Source: an uncultured Collinsella sp.
Lineage (GTDB): Bacteria; Actinomycetota; Coriobacteriia; Coriobacteriales; Coriobacteriaceae
Reading direction: 5' to 3'
Assembly: GCA_900541285.1 (NCBI GenBank)
Contig: UQJA01000118.1
Coordinates: 1-5,942 of the forward strand
DNA: 5,942 nt
Positions 1-5,751 of the stretch are shown here, one piece after another. The notes beneath the pieces are model-generated. The model was not told the origin of the DNA. It worked only from the letters and a program-made list of their open reading frames with translations, and did not search any database. A program made the position numbers and the translations under genes. The first letter of the stretch is position 1. Every line of letters starts with the position of its first letter.

Positions 1-53
1 CCCGCGACCCCAACCTTGGCAAGGTTGTGCTCTACCAACTGAGCCATGTCCGC
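1..53 (-). tRNA. tRNA-Gly (anticodon GCC), partial, cut by the window edge
   Basis: Read on the minus strand, positions 53 to 1 give a 5' acceptor half GCGGACA, a D-arm closed by GCTC/GAGC, an anticodon stem CAACC/GGTTG around loop TTGCCAA (anticodon GCC, glycine), and the start of the T-arm. The last 20 nt of the mature tRNA and any CCA lie left of the window. The 53 nt seen are identical to the complete tRNA-Gly at 2107-2182, so this is a second copy of the same gene. It has its own promoter at 66-94, and the glucosidase gene lies just upstream of it. Confidence 0.93.
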
Positions 54-65
54 TTACGGGGATTA

Positions 66-94
66 ATCTTACGTGATGCCCGCATCCTGTGCAA
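66..94 (-). promoter_or_regulatory. Promoter of the left tRNA-Gly
   Basis: On the minus strand a -35 box TTGCAC (89-94) is followed by a 17-bp spacer and a -10 box TAAGAT (66-71). The mature tRNA starts at 53, 12 nt beyond the -10, which suits a very short leader. This is a good fit to a housekeeping sigma-70/SigA promoter. The -35 is preceded by the A/T palindrome at 96-113, a layout shared with the other two tRNA promoters here. Confidence 0.8.
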
Positions 95-95
95 G

Positions 96-113
96 AACTT
101 TTTTTGAAAAGTT
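96..113. promoter_or_regulatory. A/T palindrome upstream of the left tRNA-Gly promoter
   Basis: The sequence AACTTTT, a 4-nt spacer TTTG, then AAAAGTT forms a 7-bp inverted repeat ending one base from the -35 box. Its position fits an UP-like element or bent A-tract that stimulates tRNA transcription. It could also act as a weak terminator for the glucosidase transcript coming from the right. Comparable elements sit at 2228-2240 and 5697-5713. Confidence 0.5.
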
Positions 114-194
114 TTGCAACGCCCTCGCGAACCTCGCGAAGACATCAGCCGCCACGGAAGGTGTAGGCAAACGCAAACTCGCCGCAAGAGGCCC

Positions 195-1928
195 TTACAT
201 CTCACCGAGCATGATCCAGGCAGAGCTGTCCTGCGCGAGCCTGCCGTCTGCAAGCGGTGATGAGGTGAGCAGGACCCTGCCCGCCGGCAACTCCACGGGT
301 GCTGCACCGAAGTTCGTCACACACGCCCAGCCGTTGTCGCGGCGATAGGCGATGACGCCGCCCTCGGCGCCCTCGGCGCCATCCGCAAGACCGGTGCGCC
401 CGTCAAGATCGAGCCACGCAAGATCGTTGGCGCACCCGCGCAGCTTGCGCCGCAGCCAGAGGGCGTCACGATAGAGCGCAAGCATCGATGTCGGGTCCGC
501 TTCTTCCCTATCGACAGCGTAATCGGAAAACCATGCAGGTTGCGGCAGATGGGGCGCCGCATCGGCGTCCGCCGGCGAAAACCCAAACGATCCGCCCTGC
601 GCGGGATCGTCCGCCGCCACCCACGGCAGGGGCACACGACAGCCGTCGCGCCCCTTCTCACGCTTCGGTCCGTGCGTATTGGTCGCAGTGGGATCTTCGA
701 GTGCATCCCACGGAATATCAGCCACCTCAAAAAGGCCGAGCTCCTCACCCTGATACACGTATGCCGAGCCCGGAAGCGCCAGCTCAAGCAAAAGGGCCGC
801 CCGCGCGCGGCGCTCGCCGAGTTCACGGTCCTCATCATAAGACGACCCGTCGCGCAAGAGCCAGTCGAGCGCAATCTGGTGGTAGCGCGTCGCCTTGATT
901 TGCGGCAGGGCATAGCGTGTCGCCACGCGCGGCACGTCGTGGTTGGAGAGTACCCAGGTCGAGGCGGAATCGGATTCGACGGCTGCCTTCAAGCCCTTCT
1001 CGATTGCAGTGTGCATGTCATCATAGGTCCAAGTGGCCTTGGCAAACTCAAAGTTGAATGTCTGGCCAAGCTCGCTGGGACGCGCGTAGAGATACTGGCG
1101 CTCGGGCAGCACCCACGCCTCGGCAACGGCGCTGCGTGGCGGATTATAGCGGTCGAACACGCGGCGCCACTCTCGATAGATCTCGTGGACCTCGTTGCGG
1201 TCCCACAGCGGATGGGTGCCGTCGTCAACCATGTCATCGCCCTCGGCGAGATGCCACCGGTCGAGGTCATCGCGGTCGAGATCCTTGGCGAGACCCTGCG
1301 CCACATCAATGCGAAAGCCGTCGACGCCTCGATCGCTCCAAAACGCCAGGACGTCGCAAAAGAGCGCGTGAACCTCAGGGCATGACCAGTCAAAGTCCGG
1401 CTGCTCGGGCGTAAACATGTGCAGATACCACTGACCGTCCGCAACACGCGTCCATGCGGGGCCGCCAAAGTTGGCATTCCAATTGGTGGGAGGCAGCTCG
1501 CCATGCTCGCCGCGACCATCGCGGAAGATATAACGGGCGCGCTCGGGCGATCCGGGGCCGGCGGCAAGAGCGGCTTTGAACCAGGGGTGCTGGCTGGATG
1601 AATGGTTGGGCACGATGTCGACGATGACCTTGATGCCGCGCGCGTGAGCCGCAGCGATCATATCATCGAAGTCGTCAAGCGAGCCGAGACGTGGATCGAC
1701 ATCGCAGTAGTCCGCCACATCATAGCCACCATCGACAAGAGGCGATGGGTAAAACGGGCTCAGCCAGATGGCCTCGATACCCAGCCGCTCAAGATAGTCC
1801 ATCTGCTGGGTAATGCCCGCGATATCGCCCAGACCCGAACCAGTCGAATCCTTAAACGAGCGCGGGTAGATCTGATAGATCGCGGCATCGGACATCCATG
1901 AGCGCGAAGAAGACTTTTCTGTAGCCAC
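195..1928 (-). CDS. GH13 alpha-glucosidase (actinobacterial type, possibly GH13_30)
   Basis: A 577-aa glycoside hydrolase that should release glucose from the non-reducing end of short alpha-glucosides (maltose, malto- or isomalto-oligosaccharides). It is cytoplasmic: I see no signal peptide or membrane segment. The family's four conserved regions are present: region I DIVPNH (residues 104-109), region II GFRIDV with nucleophile Asp208, region III with general acid Glu270 (AVAEAWV), and region IV SNHD with Asp331. The N-terminal AIYQIYPRSF motif and QPDFDW (176-181) are typical of oligo-glucosidases. The stretch PPTNWNANFGGPAWTRV recalls actinobacterial alpha-glucosidases. Length is normal for the family. 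I chose the GTG start at 1928 because AAGGGAG lies 9 nt upstream and the family homology begins about 10 residues in. An upstream in-frame ATG at 2069 would add 47 residues unlike the family and would begin inside the tRNA terminator. No transporter or sugar regulator is adjacent. The exact linkage preference (alpha-1,4 or alpha-1,6) cannot be settled by eye. Only a weak -10-like TATCAT (1972-1977) without a clear -35 precedes it. Confidence 0.93.
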   Translation of the reverse strand: MATEKSSSRSWMSDAAIYQIYPRSFKDSTGSGLGDIAGITQQMDYLERLGIEAIWLSPFYPSPLVDGGYDVADYCDVDPRLGSLDDFDDMIAAAHARGIKVIVDIVPNHSSSQHPWFKAALAAGPGSPERARYIFRDGRGEHGELPPTNWNANFGGPAWTRVADGQWYLHMFTPEQPDFDWSCPEVHALFCDVLAFWSDRGVDGFRIDVAQGLAKDLDRDDLDRWHLAEGDDMVDDGTHPLWDRNEVHEIYREWRRVFDRYNPPRSAVAEAWVLPERQYLYARPSELGQTFNFEFAKATWTYDDMHTAIEKGLKAAVESDSASTWVLSNHDVPRVATRYALPQIKATRYHQIALDWLLRDGSSYDEDRELGERRARAALLLELALPGSAYVYQGEELGLFEVADIPWDALEDPTATNTHGPKREKGRDGCRVPLPWVAADDPAQGGSFGFSPADADAAPHLPQPAWFSDYAVDREEADPTSMLALYRDALWLRRKLRGCANDLAWLDLDGRTGLADGAEGAEGGVIAYRRDNGWACVTNFGAAPVELPAGRVLLTSSPLADGRLAQDSSAWIMLGEM

Positions 1929-1937
1929 GGGGCGTAT

Positions 1938-1944
1938 CTCCCTT
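1938..1944 (-). promoter_or_regulatory. Ribosome binding site that fixes the glucosidase start
   Basis: AAGGGAG on the minus strand lies 9 nt before a GTG codon at 1926-1928. It is the best Shine-Dalgarno match in the leader, and it decides for GTG over the longer in-frame ATG extension. Confidence 0.7.
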
Positions 1945-2067
1945 GCAACGAGGTTATGCGAGATGCCCACGATGATACGCCCAAAGCGCACATTCGCAGC
2001 AAACAACGCCACAGCCACGCCCCAAAACGCTCGCTCCCTCTCGGGTTCGAGCCCAGGCGATGGGTAC

Positions 2068-2098
2068 AAAAAAGCCCGGCTACCGTGGTAGTCGGGCT
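2068..2098 (-). terminator. Rho-independent terminator after tRNA-Gly
   Basis: On the minus strand the stem AGCCCG...CGGGCT continues past one mismatch with CTAC/GTAG-type pairing around a 4-nt loop, and is followed at once by six T. It starts 8 nt after the encoded CCA of the tRNA. It therefore ends the tRNA-Gly transcript and separates it from the glucosidase gene. Confidence 0.88.
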
Positions 2099-2106
2099 GC
2101 TGCGTT

Positions 2107-2182
2107 TGGAGCGGACAACGGGGCTCGAACCCGCGACCCCAACCTTGGCAAGGTTGTGCTCTACCAACTGAGCCATGTCCGC
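2107..2182 (-). tRNA. tRNA-Gly (anticodon GCC), complete
   Basis: Minus-strand reading gives acceptor GCGGACA paired with TGTCCGC, D-arm stem GCTC/GAGC, anticodon stem CAACC/GGTTG with loop TTGCCAA (anticodon GCC), T-arm with TTCGAGC, discriminator U at 2110 (normal for bacterial tRNA-Gly) and encoded CCA at 2107-2109. It decodes GGC and GGU. A promoter lies at 2195-2223 and a terminator at 2068-2098, so it is an independent single-gene unit. An identical copy enters the window at its left edge. Confidence 0.97.
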
Positions 2183-2194
2183 TTGCGGGTTATT

Positions 2195-2223
2195 AATTTA
2201 CGCGAGTTGTCCAAAAGACGCAA
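2195..2223 (-). promoter_or_regulatory. Promoter of the complete tRNA-Gly
   Basis: Minus strand: -35 TTGCGT (2218-2223), a 17-bp spacer, and -10 TAAATT (2195-2200), 12 nt before the mature 5' end at 2182. Geometry is the same as in the left tRNA-Gly promoter. The sequence from the tRNA to just past the -10 is clearly related between the two copies, while the spacer has diverged. Confidence 0.8.
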
Positions 2224-2227
2224 GTAC

Positions 2228-2240
2228 TTTTTTCAAAAAA
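2228..2240. promoter_or_regulatory. T6-C-A6 element upstream of the tRNA-Gly promoter
   Basis: Six T, one C and six A (13-bp perfect palindrome) lie four bases upstream of the -35 box. This corresponds to the palindromes at 96-113 and 5697-5713. On the minus strand it also supplies a T-run downstream of the phosphatase/kinase operon, so a second role in termination is possible. Confidence 0.5.
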
Positions 2241-2262
2241 CTTGTCTGCCGCATGTTCTTAA

Positions 2263-2290
2263 TAGCCAAACGCGCTAAAGCGATTGGCTA
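2263..2290 (-). terminator. Hairpin overlapping the stop codon of the STAS-kinase gene (candidate terminator)
   Basis: TAGCCAA (2263-2269) pairs with TTGGCTA (2284-2290). Inside it, past an A/A mismatch, CGC (2271-2273) pairs with GCG (2280-2282) around a 6-nt loop. The outer stem includes the TAG stop codon of the kinase gene. No T-run follows directly on the minus strand; the nearest is the T-run of the tRNA promoter element about 22 nt further on. It could be a weak terminator or a 3'-end stabilising hairpin. Confidence 0.45.
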
Positions 2291-3034
2291 GGCGCACGAT
2301 TCCAGCGCTCCGCTAAACAGCTTCACCATCTGCACGCGCGTGCCGGCGCCGTCCGTACGACGAGCAACCTCCACGTTATCGACGAGCATACGCATAAGCT
2401 TGATACCACGGCCGCGTTCCTCAGATGCGACCGGCTCGCTCGTTTCATCGACAGAATAGCCGGCACCTCGATCAAGCACCTCAACCACAACGCGATCGCC
2501 ATAGGCCTGAACCGTCAGGACGCACCCGATACCGCCCGCATGGTCATAGGCATTACCCAGCGCCTCCCCCGATGCCAATGCGACATCGTAGCGCTCGTCA
2601 CGGCGCAACGGAAGCGATTCAAGGAGTTCGGCGATGCGATGTCGGTAGTATGGAAGATTCTCGATACCCTGACGGACCTCGACACTCTTACTCCAGCGAG
2701 GCAGCTCCCCCACCGGAATAGCGGGAATAGAGTCCCGTGCCGGCCCCGCGACATGAAGGATATCGACAAGACGAGCAATCTCCAAAAAGCGAACAACTTC
2801 ACCTGATGCATTGACGAGCGAAAGCAGGCCTTCTCGCCTCATGAGCTCACGAGCGCGCGTAAGCAGGAATGCCAAGCCCGTCGAATCGATAAAGCTAACA
2901 GCCTGACAGTTGATGACGACACGACGCACGCCGCGGCCAATCAAGGCATCCAACCGCCGACGCAGCGCAGGCACCGTGGCGATGTCGATATCGCCTGGTG
3001 GCGTCAAAACCGCTATGTCATTCCACTCATTCAT
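2288..3034 (-). CDS. STAS anti-sigma-antagonist domain fused to an RsbW/SpoIIAB-type kinase domain
   Basis: A 248-aa predicted cytoplasmic regulator. Residues 1 to about 100 form a STAS domain like RsbV/SpoIIAA. It contains the signature IDSTGL, with Ser51 at the site that partner kinases phosphorylate. Residues about 115 to 244 form a GHKL ATPase of the HATPase_c_2 type: N-box EALGNAYDH (Glu157, Asn161, His165), G1 box DRGAG (Asp188), G2 box GRG (208-210) and a final GT motif. All ATP-site motifs look intact. In known partner switching these two domains are separate proteins: the kinase inactivates the antagonist by phosphorylation and otherwise binds a sigma factor. Here they share one chain, so phosphorylation in cis or between subunits is possible (inference). 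The gene follows a PP2C phosphatase after 78 nt and is probably in its operon. I took ATG at 3034, which gives a natural STAS beginning and has GGGGA 11 nt upstream. An in-frame TTG at 3052 adds six residues but has a poor ribosome site. No sigma factor gene is in view, so the target is unknown. Confidence 0.88.
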   Translation of the reverse strand: MNEWNDIAVLTPPGDIDIATVPALRRRLDALIGRGVRRVVINCQAVSFIDSTGLAFLLTRARELMRREGLLSLVNASGEVVRFLEIARLVDILHVAGPARDSIPAIPVGELPRWSKSVEVRQGIENLPYYRHRIAELLESLPLRRDERYDVALASGEALGNAYDHAGGIGCVLTVQAYGDRVVVEVLDRGAGYSVDETSEPVASEERGRGIKLMRMLVDNVEVARRTDGAGTRVQMVKLFSGALESCA

Positions 3035-3112
3035 ACGACCATGGTTCCCCAAAAAAGCCCACTCGATGCATTCGTTTCCCCAACCGTGCGGATTCAGCCC
3101 GCTCAGCGTCGT

Positions 3113-5458
3113 CTATGAACGACCCCGTAAAAACTCAAGGGACACCAATGCAATGTCATCGTCCAACGCCGATTCGGTAAATCGGTCGAGCTCGCCCAAG
3201 ACCTTGCCGCAGATTCCCGATACGCCCTCACCCGAGACAGAGAGCAGAAGGTCACGAAGGCGCTGCTCGCCAAAGAACGCTCCGGTGCGGTCGCGGGCCT
3301 CAATCGTTCCATCCGTATACATGAAGAGCATGTCGCCAGGAGCGAACGTAAACACGCCTGTCTCGTACACCATGCTCTCAAAGGCACCGATTACACCCGA
3401 TTGACATCCAAGTAGCTCGACCTCTCCCCCACGTGCCTCGCCGCCACCCAGCGGCATCGACTCTGGCCTAATGACCATGGTCGGAGGATGGCCCGCCGAA
3501 CAATACGTTGCGCGTCCGGCCTTAAGGTCAATCTTGGCGATAAAGGCCGTCACGAACGTCTCGACCCTCGAAAAGCCCATGAGCATGCTGTTAAGGGAGC
3601 GTGCCATGCGGGCCGGTCCAGCGCCCTCCCAAGCATATGCCGTCAGGGCCGTCTTGACGAGCGCGGACATCGATGCGGCCTCAATACCTTTGCCAGACAC
3701 ATCACCCAGAATCATGACGGCGCAGTCGTCGGGAAGACGGATGAGCGTATAGAAATCGCCGCCGACCAACGCCGAGTTCGTGGCCGACAGGTACACCGAA
3801 TCGGTTGCGATACCCGGAACATCCCCCAGGGAATTTCTCATGCCAATCTGAAGGGTCTGAGCGATATGGCGCTCCTCGCGCTTTTGAGATTCGCCTTCGT
3901 AGATCAGTTCAAAGTCATGCGCCAAGTGCACCAAGTAGTCATATTCAAGGTCATCAATCGGCTCTTGGCTACCATCACGAAGCAGCAGCGCGCGCGTCGT
4001 CGGGCTCTTCGCAACAGAAGCAGGAACAATCGCGTCGTTACTGTGCTTACCATCACCCTCAGAGCGCGGGCGCCCCGCCTCGATGCCGAAGTCGACGTAG
4101 AGACCTTGACAAGGCAGACCATGCGCCCTAAGCCAGCCTCCCATAGGCATCGATTCGTCAACGCGAGTTATACGGACGTGTTTAAGGTCCTCGGCACTCG
4201 TACCGCCCAAAACAGATGCCTCAAAGCCATCAGGGCCAGCCCCCAGACGTGCCGCTGGCGCCGTCGTGGAAAAGAAAAGCTTCTCGGGATCGTCCGGCAA
4301 AGCAACGCGACTGCCGCCTTCAAAATCTATGACGTAGGAATCCAGACTGGCGTCATACTCAACAGGGCAAAAATGGCAGTTAAGCATATTGCAGATCTCG
4401 GACGATACCGCCTGGGTAGCCGCAGCGGAATCGTCTAGAAAGGTAAACAACTCATCACGCAAGACATTGAGCGAGCGGCCAAGCTCGGCCGTGCGACGGG
4501 AGCGAAGGCTCGATGCCATGCCGACCAGCTGGATAGATAGGTAATCGCAAATGACCTCGAGCACATTAACGTCATAGGCGAGCGGTGCCTGGGGGCGTTT
4601 CCAACCAACTTCCAGCACGCCAAGGATCTGCGTACCGTAAAAAACGGGAAGACAGATCTCGCTGCGGTACGGAGGCATATCCTGCATACGCAACAGGTGC
4701 TTAGAACGATTGTCCAGGTCCATAAACATACCGGAGGCGGCCTTATCACCCTTAAGGTCCTGTTGAATCGACAAGCGACAGGCACGCGACTCACGAAGAA
4801 CATACGTCGGAATGCCAGCGCCATACGGCAAAAACTCAGGCAGGTAGCTGTCGTACAGCTCCTTGGAAACACCGCGAAGTTTAAAACCGCCGCTCTCAGA
4901 AAAATAGATAGCAGCACCCGAAGCATCGAGCGTTCCTACAAGCTGGTTCAAAACGGTATCAAGTAGGCTGGGCAGCTCATCGGAGCCCACGGTACTCATA
5001 ATGACCGAGAGCGTGCCAGAGAGGCGCTTGTTAGCCACTCTAAGCTCCGAAAGAGCACGCTTGAGCTGACGGTCGTGCGAATACTGTTCTTCGATGCTAT
5101 GGAGCGCCACCAGGACACGTGGCGCGCGGCGCCCAAAGATGCGTGGAGGCGTTACGGAGCCCGCACGAACCAAGACGGGGATAAAGGAGCCGTCACTCAG
5201 CTTGAGCATCAGTTCGTTCTCGGAGCCATCAGTTTCAAATGGCAGACGATGTTCCGTCGCACGTTCAAAAGCGGACGAGTACAGGACGTCTTTAACATCT
5301 CCACCAATGACGTCGGCGCGTTCCTCGCACATCAAACCAAGTAAGCGATTATTCACATGCAGAATGGTTCCGTCGAGCTCGCAGATGATGACAGCATCGC
5401 TCGTGATCTCGACTAGTTGGGCAACGTCTGCCCACTCGTTGTGTTCAAGCGTTTCCAT
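3113..5458 (-). CDS. PAS-GAF sensor PP2C-type (SpoIIE/RsbU-like) serine phosphatase
   Basis: A 781-aa soluble signalling phosphatase, probably acting on the phospho-STAS domain encoded next. Domains in order: PAS (about 10-122, including a DGTILHVNNRLLGL core), a charged helical linker (123-150), GAF (about 155-315), a second, degenerate GAF-like region (about 325-520), a switch-helix linker with the family's IAQTLQ pattern (532-537), and a SpoIIE/PP2C domain (about 545-777). The metal-binding acidic residues are all visible: GGDF Asp568, GDVSGKG Asp586, YTDG Asp716 and the DDD cluster 766-768. The enzyme should therefore be an active Mn/Mg-dependent phosphatase. No membrane segment is seen, so the signal is presumably intracellular. 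Three cysteines (356, 361, 364) cluster in the second sensory region. The ATG at 5458 has GGGG 6 nt upstream. It lies only 26 nt after the tRNA-Leu terminator T-tract, which leaves no room for an ordinary promoter between them. The ligands of PAS and GAF cannot be inferred. Domain architecture resembles RsbU/RsbP regulators of general stress responses. Confidence 0.92.
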   Translation of the reverse strand: METLEHNEWADVAQLVEITSDAVIICELDGTILHVNNRLLGLMCEERADVIGGDVKDVLYSSAFERATEHRLPFETDGSENELMLKLSDGSFIPVLVRAGSVTPPRIFGRRAPRVLVALHSIEEQYSHDRQLKRALSELRVANKRLSGTLSVIMSTVGSDELPSLLDTVLNQLVGTLDASGAAIYFSESGGFKLRGVSKELYDSYLPEFLPYGAGIPTYVLRESRACRLSIQQDLKGDKAASGMFMDLDNRSKHLLRMQDMPPYRSEICLPVFYGTQILGVLEVGWKRPQAPLAYDVNVLEVICDYLSIQLVGMASSLRSRRTAELGRSLNVLRDELFTFLDDSAAATQAVSSEICNMLNCHFCPVEYDASLDSYVIDFEGGSRVALPDDPEKLFFSTTAPAARLGAGPDGFEASVLGGTSAEDLKHVRITRVDESMPMGGWLRAHGLPCQGLYVDFGIEAGRPRSEGDGKHSNDAIVPASVAKSPTTRALLLRDGSQEPIDDLEYDYLVHLAHDFELIYEGESQKREERHIAQTLQIGMRNSLGDVPGIATDSVYLSATNSALVGGDFYTLIRLPDDCAVMILGDVSGKGIEAASMSALVKTALTAYAWEGAGPARMARSLNSMLMGFSRVETFVTAFIAKIDLKAGRATYCSAGHPPTMVIRPESMPLGGGEARGGEVELLGCQSGVIGAFESMVYETGVFTFAPGDMLFMYTDGTIEARDRTGAFFGEQRLRDLLLSVSGEGVSGICGKVLGELDRFTESALDDDIALVSLEFLRGRS

Positions 5459-5484
5459 CGTGGACCCCGCCGTCTATCGGTAAC

Positions 5485-5506
5485 AAAAAAGCCTCCGAAG
5501 AGGCTT
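5485..5506 (-). terminator. Rho-independent terminator after tRNA-Leu
   Basis: Minus strand: AAGCCTC, loop TTCG, GAGGCTT, with the T-run continuing to 5485. The 7-bp perfect stem with a UUCG tetraloop begins 11 nt after the encoded CCA of tRNA-Leu. It is a strong intrinsic terminator, placed immediately before the phosphatase gene. Confidence 0.93.
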
Positions 5507-5517
5507 CTCAAATGCGA

Positions 5518-5607
5518 TGGTGTCGGAGGCGGGACTTGAACCCGCATGACCAAAAAGCGGTCACTAGCACCTCAAGCTAGCGCGTCTGCCAATTCCGCCA
5601 CTCCGAC
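5518..5607 (-). tRNA. tRNA-Leu (anticodon GAG)
   Basis: Minus strand: acceptor GTCGGAG pairs with CTCCGAC, anticodon stem CTAGC/GCTAG encloses loop TTGAGGT (anticodon GAG, leucine), a long variable arm has stem GACC/GGTC, the T-arm carries GGTTCAAGTCC, the discriminator is A at 5521 and CCA is encoded at 5518-5520. The long variable arm and discriminator A are as expected for a class II leucine tRNA. It reads CUC and CUU codons. It has its own promoter (5665-5694) and terminator (5485-5506). Confidence 0.97.
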
Positions 5608-5664
5608 ATGCTATGTTGTTGATTCACGGTTCGTTTTGTTGGACCCGCGCGTTCAACGAGGAAG

Positions 5665-5694
5665 ATAATAACCTATGATTCGAGAACTGTGCAA
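5665..5694 (-). promoter_or_regulatory. Promoter of tRNA-Leu
   Basis: Minus strand: -35 TTGCAC (5689-5694) and -10 TATTAT (5665-5670, spacer 18; the overlapping TTATTA gives spacer 17). The mature tRNA begins at 5607, so a leader of roughly 50 nt would be removed by RNase P. That is longer than for the two glycine tRNAs. A perfect A/T palindrome abuts the -35 on its upstream side. Confidence 0.75.
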
Positions 5695-5696
5695 GC

Positions 5697-5713
5697 ACTT
5701 TTTTCAAAAAAGT
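5697..5713. promoter_or_regulatory. Perfect A/T palindrome upstream of the tRNA-Leu promoter
   Basis: ACTTTTTT, one C, AAAAAAGT: an 8-bp perfect inverted repeat with a 1-nt centre, two bases upstream of the -35. This is the most regular of the three such elements, all in the same place relative to tRNA promoters. An UP-element or DNA-bend role is inferred from position and base composition. Confidence 0.55.
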
Positions 5714-5751
5714 TTACGAATTTGTAAATGCGCAAATAGACTGACCTGTTC

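Noticed and set aside
96..140. CRISPR or other short repeat array near the tandem CCTCGCGAA pair (123-140) and A/T palindrome
   Set aside because: Only two 9-bp units with no spacers; this is a simple local duplication.
540..1385. Plus-strand open frame (281 codons) opposite the glucosidase
   Set aside because: It is antisense to the conserved GH13 catalytic regions and has no recognisable domain or convincing ribosome site.
1972..1977. TATCAT as the glucosidase -10 box
   Set aside because: The hexamer is acceptable and about 44 nt from the start codon, but no reasonable -35 lies at 16-18 bp (TTGCTG is 19 bp away), so I did not list it as a promoter.
1929..2069. N-terminal extension of the glucosidase to an ATG at 2069
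   Set aside because: It would begin within the tRNA-Gly terminator, encodes residues foreign to the family, and a better ribosome site precedes the GTG at 1928.
3031..3042. Mini reading frame ATG-GTC-GTA-TGA overlapping the STAS-kinase start by ATGA
   Set aside because: The nearest Shine-Dalgarno-like GGGGA is only 3 nt from its ATG, too close to initiate well, and three codons are expected often by chance.
3046..3112. Terminator between the phosphatase and STAS-kinase genes (GGGC followed by six T)
   Set aside because: No matching upstream GCCC arm forms a stem leading into the T-run. The genes are more likely co-transcribed.
3488..4438. Long plus-strand open frame (316 codons) inside the phosphatase gene
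   Set aside because: It lies antisense to a gene with unmistakable PAS, GAF and PP2C motifs, and its translation is arginine-rich and unlike any family. In GC-rich DNA such antisense frames stay open by composition.
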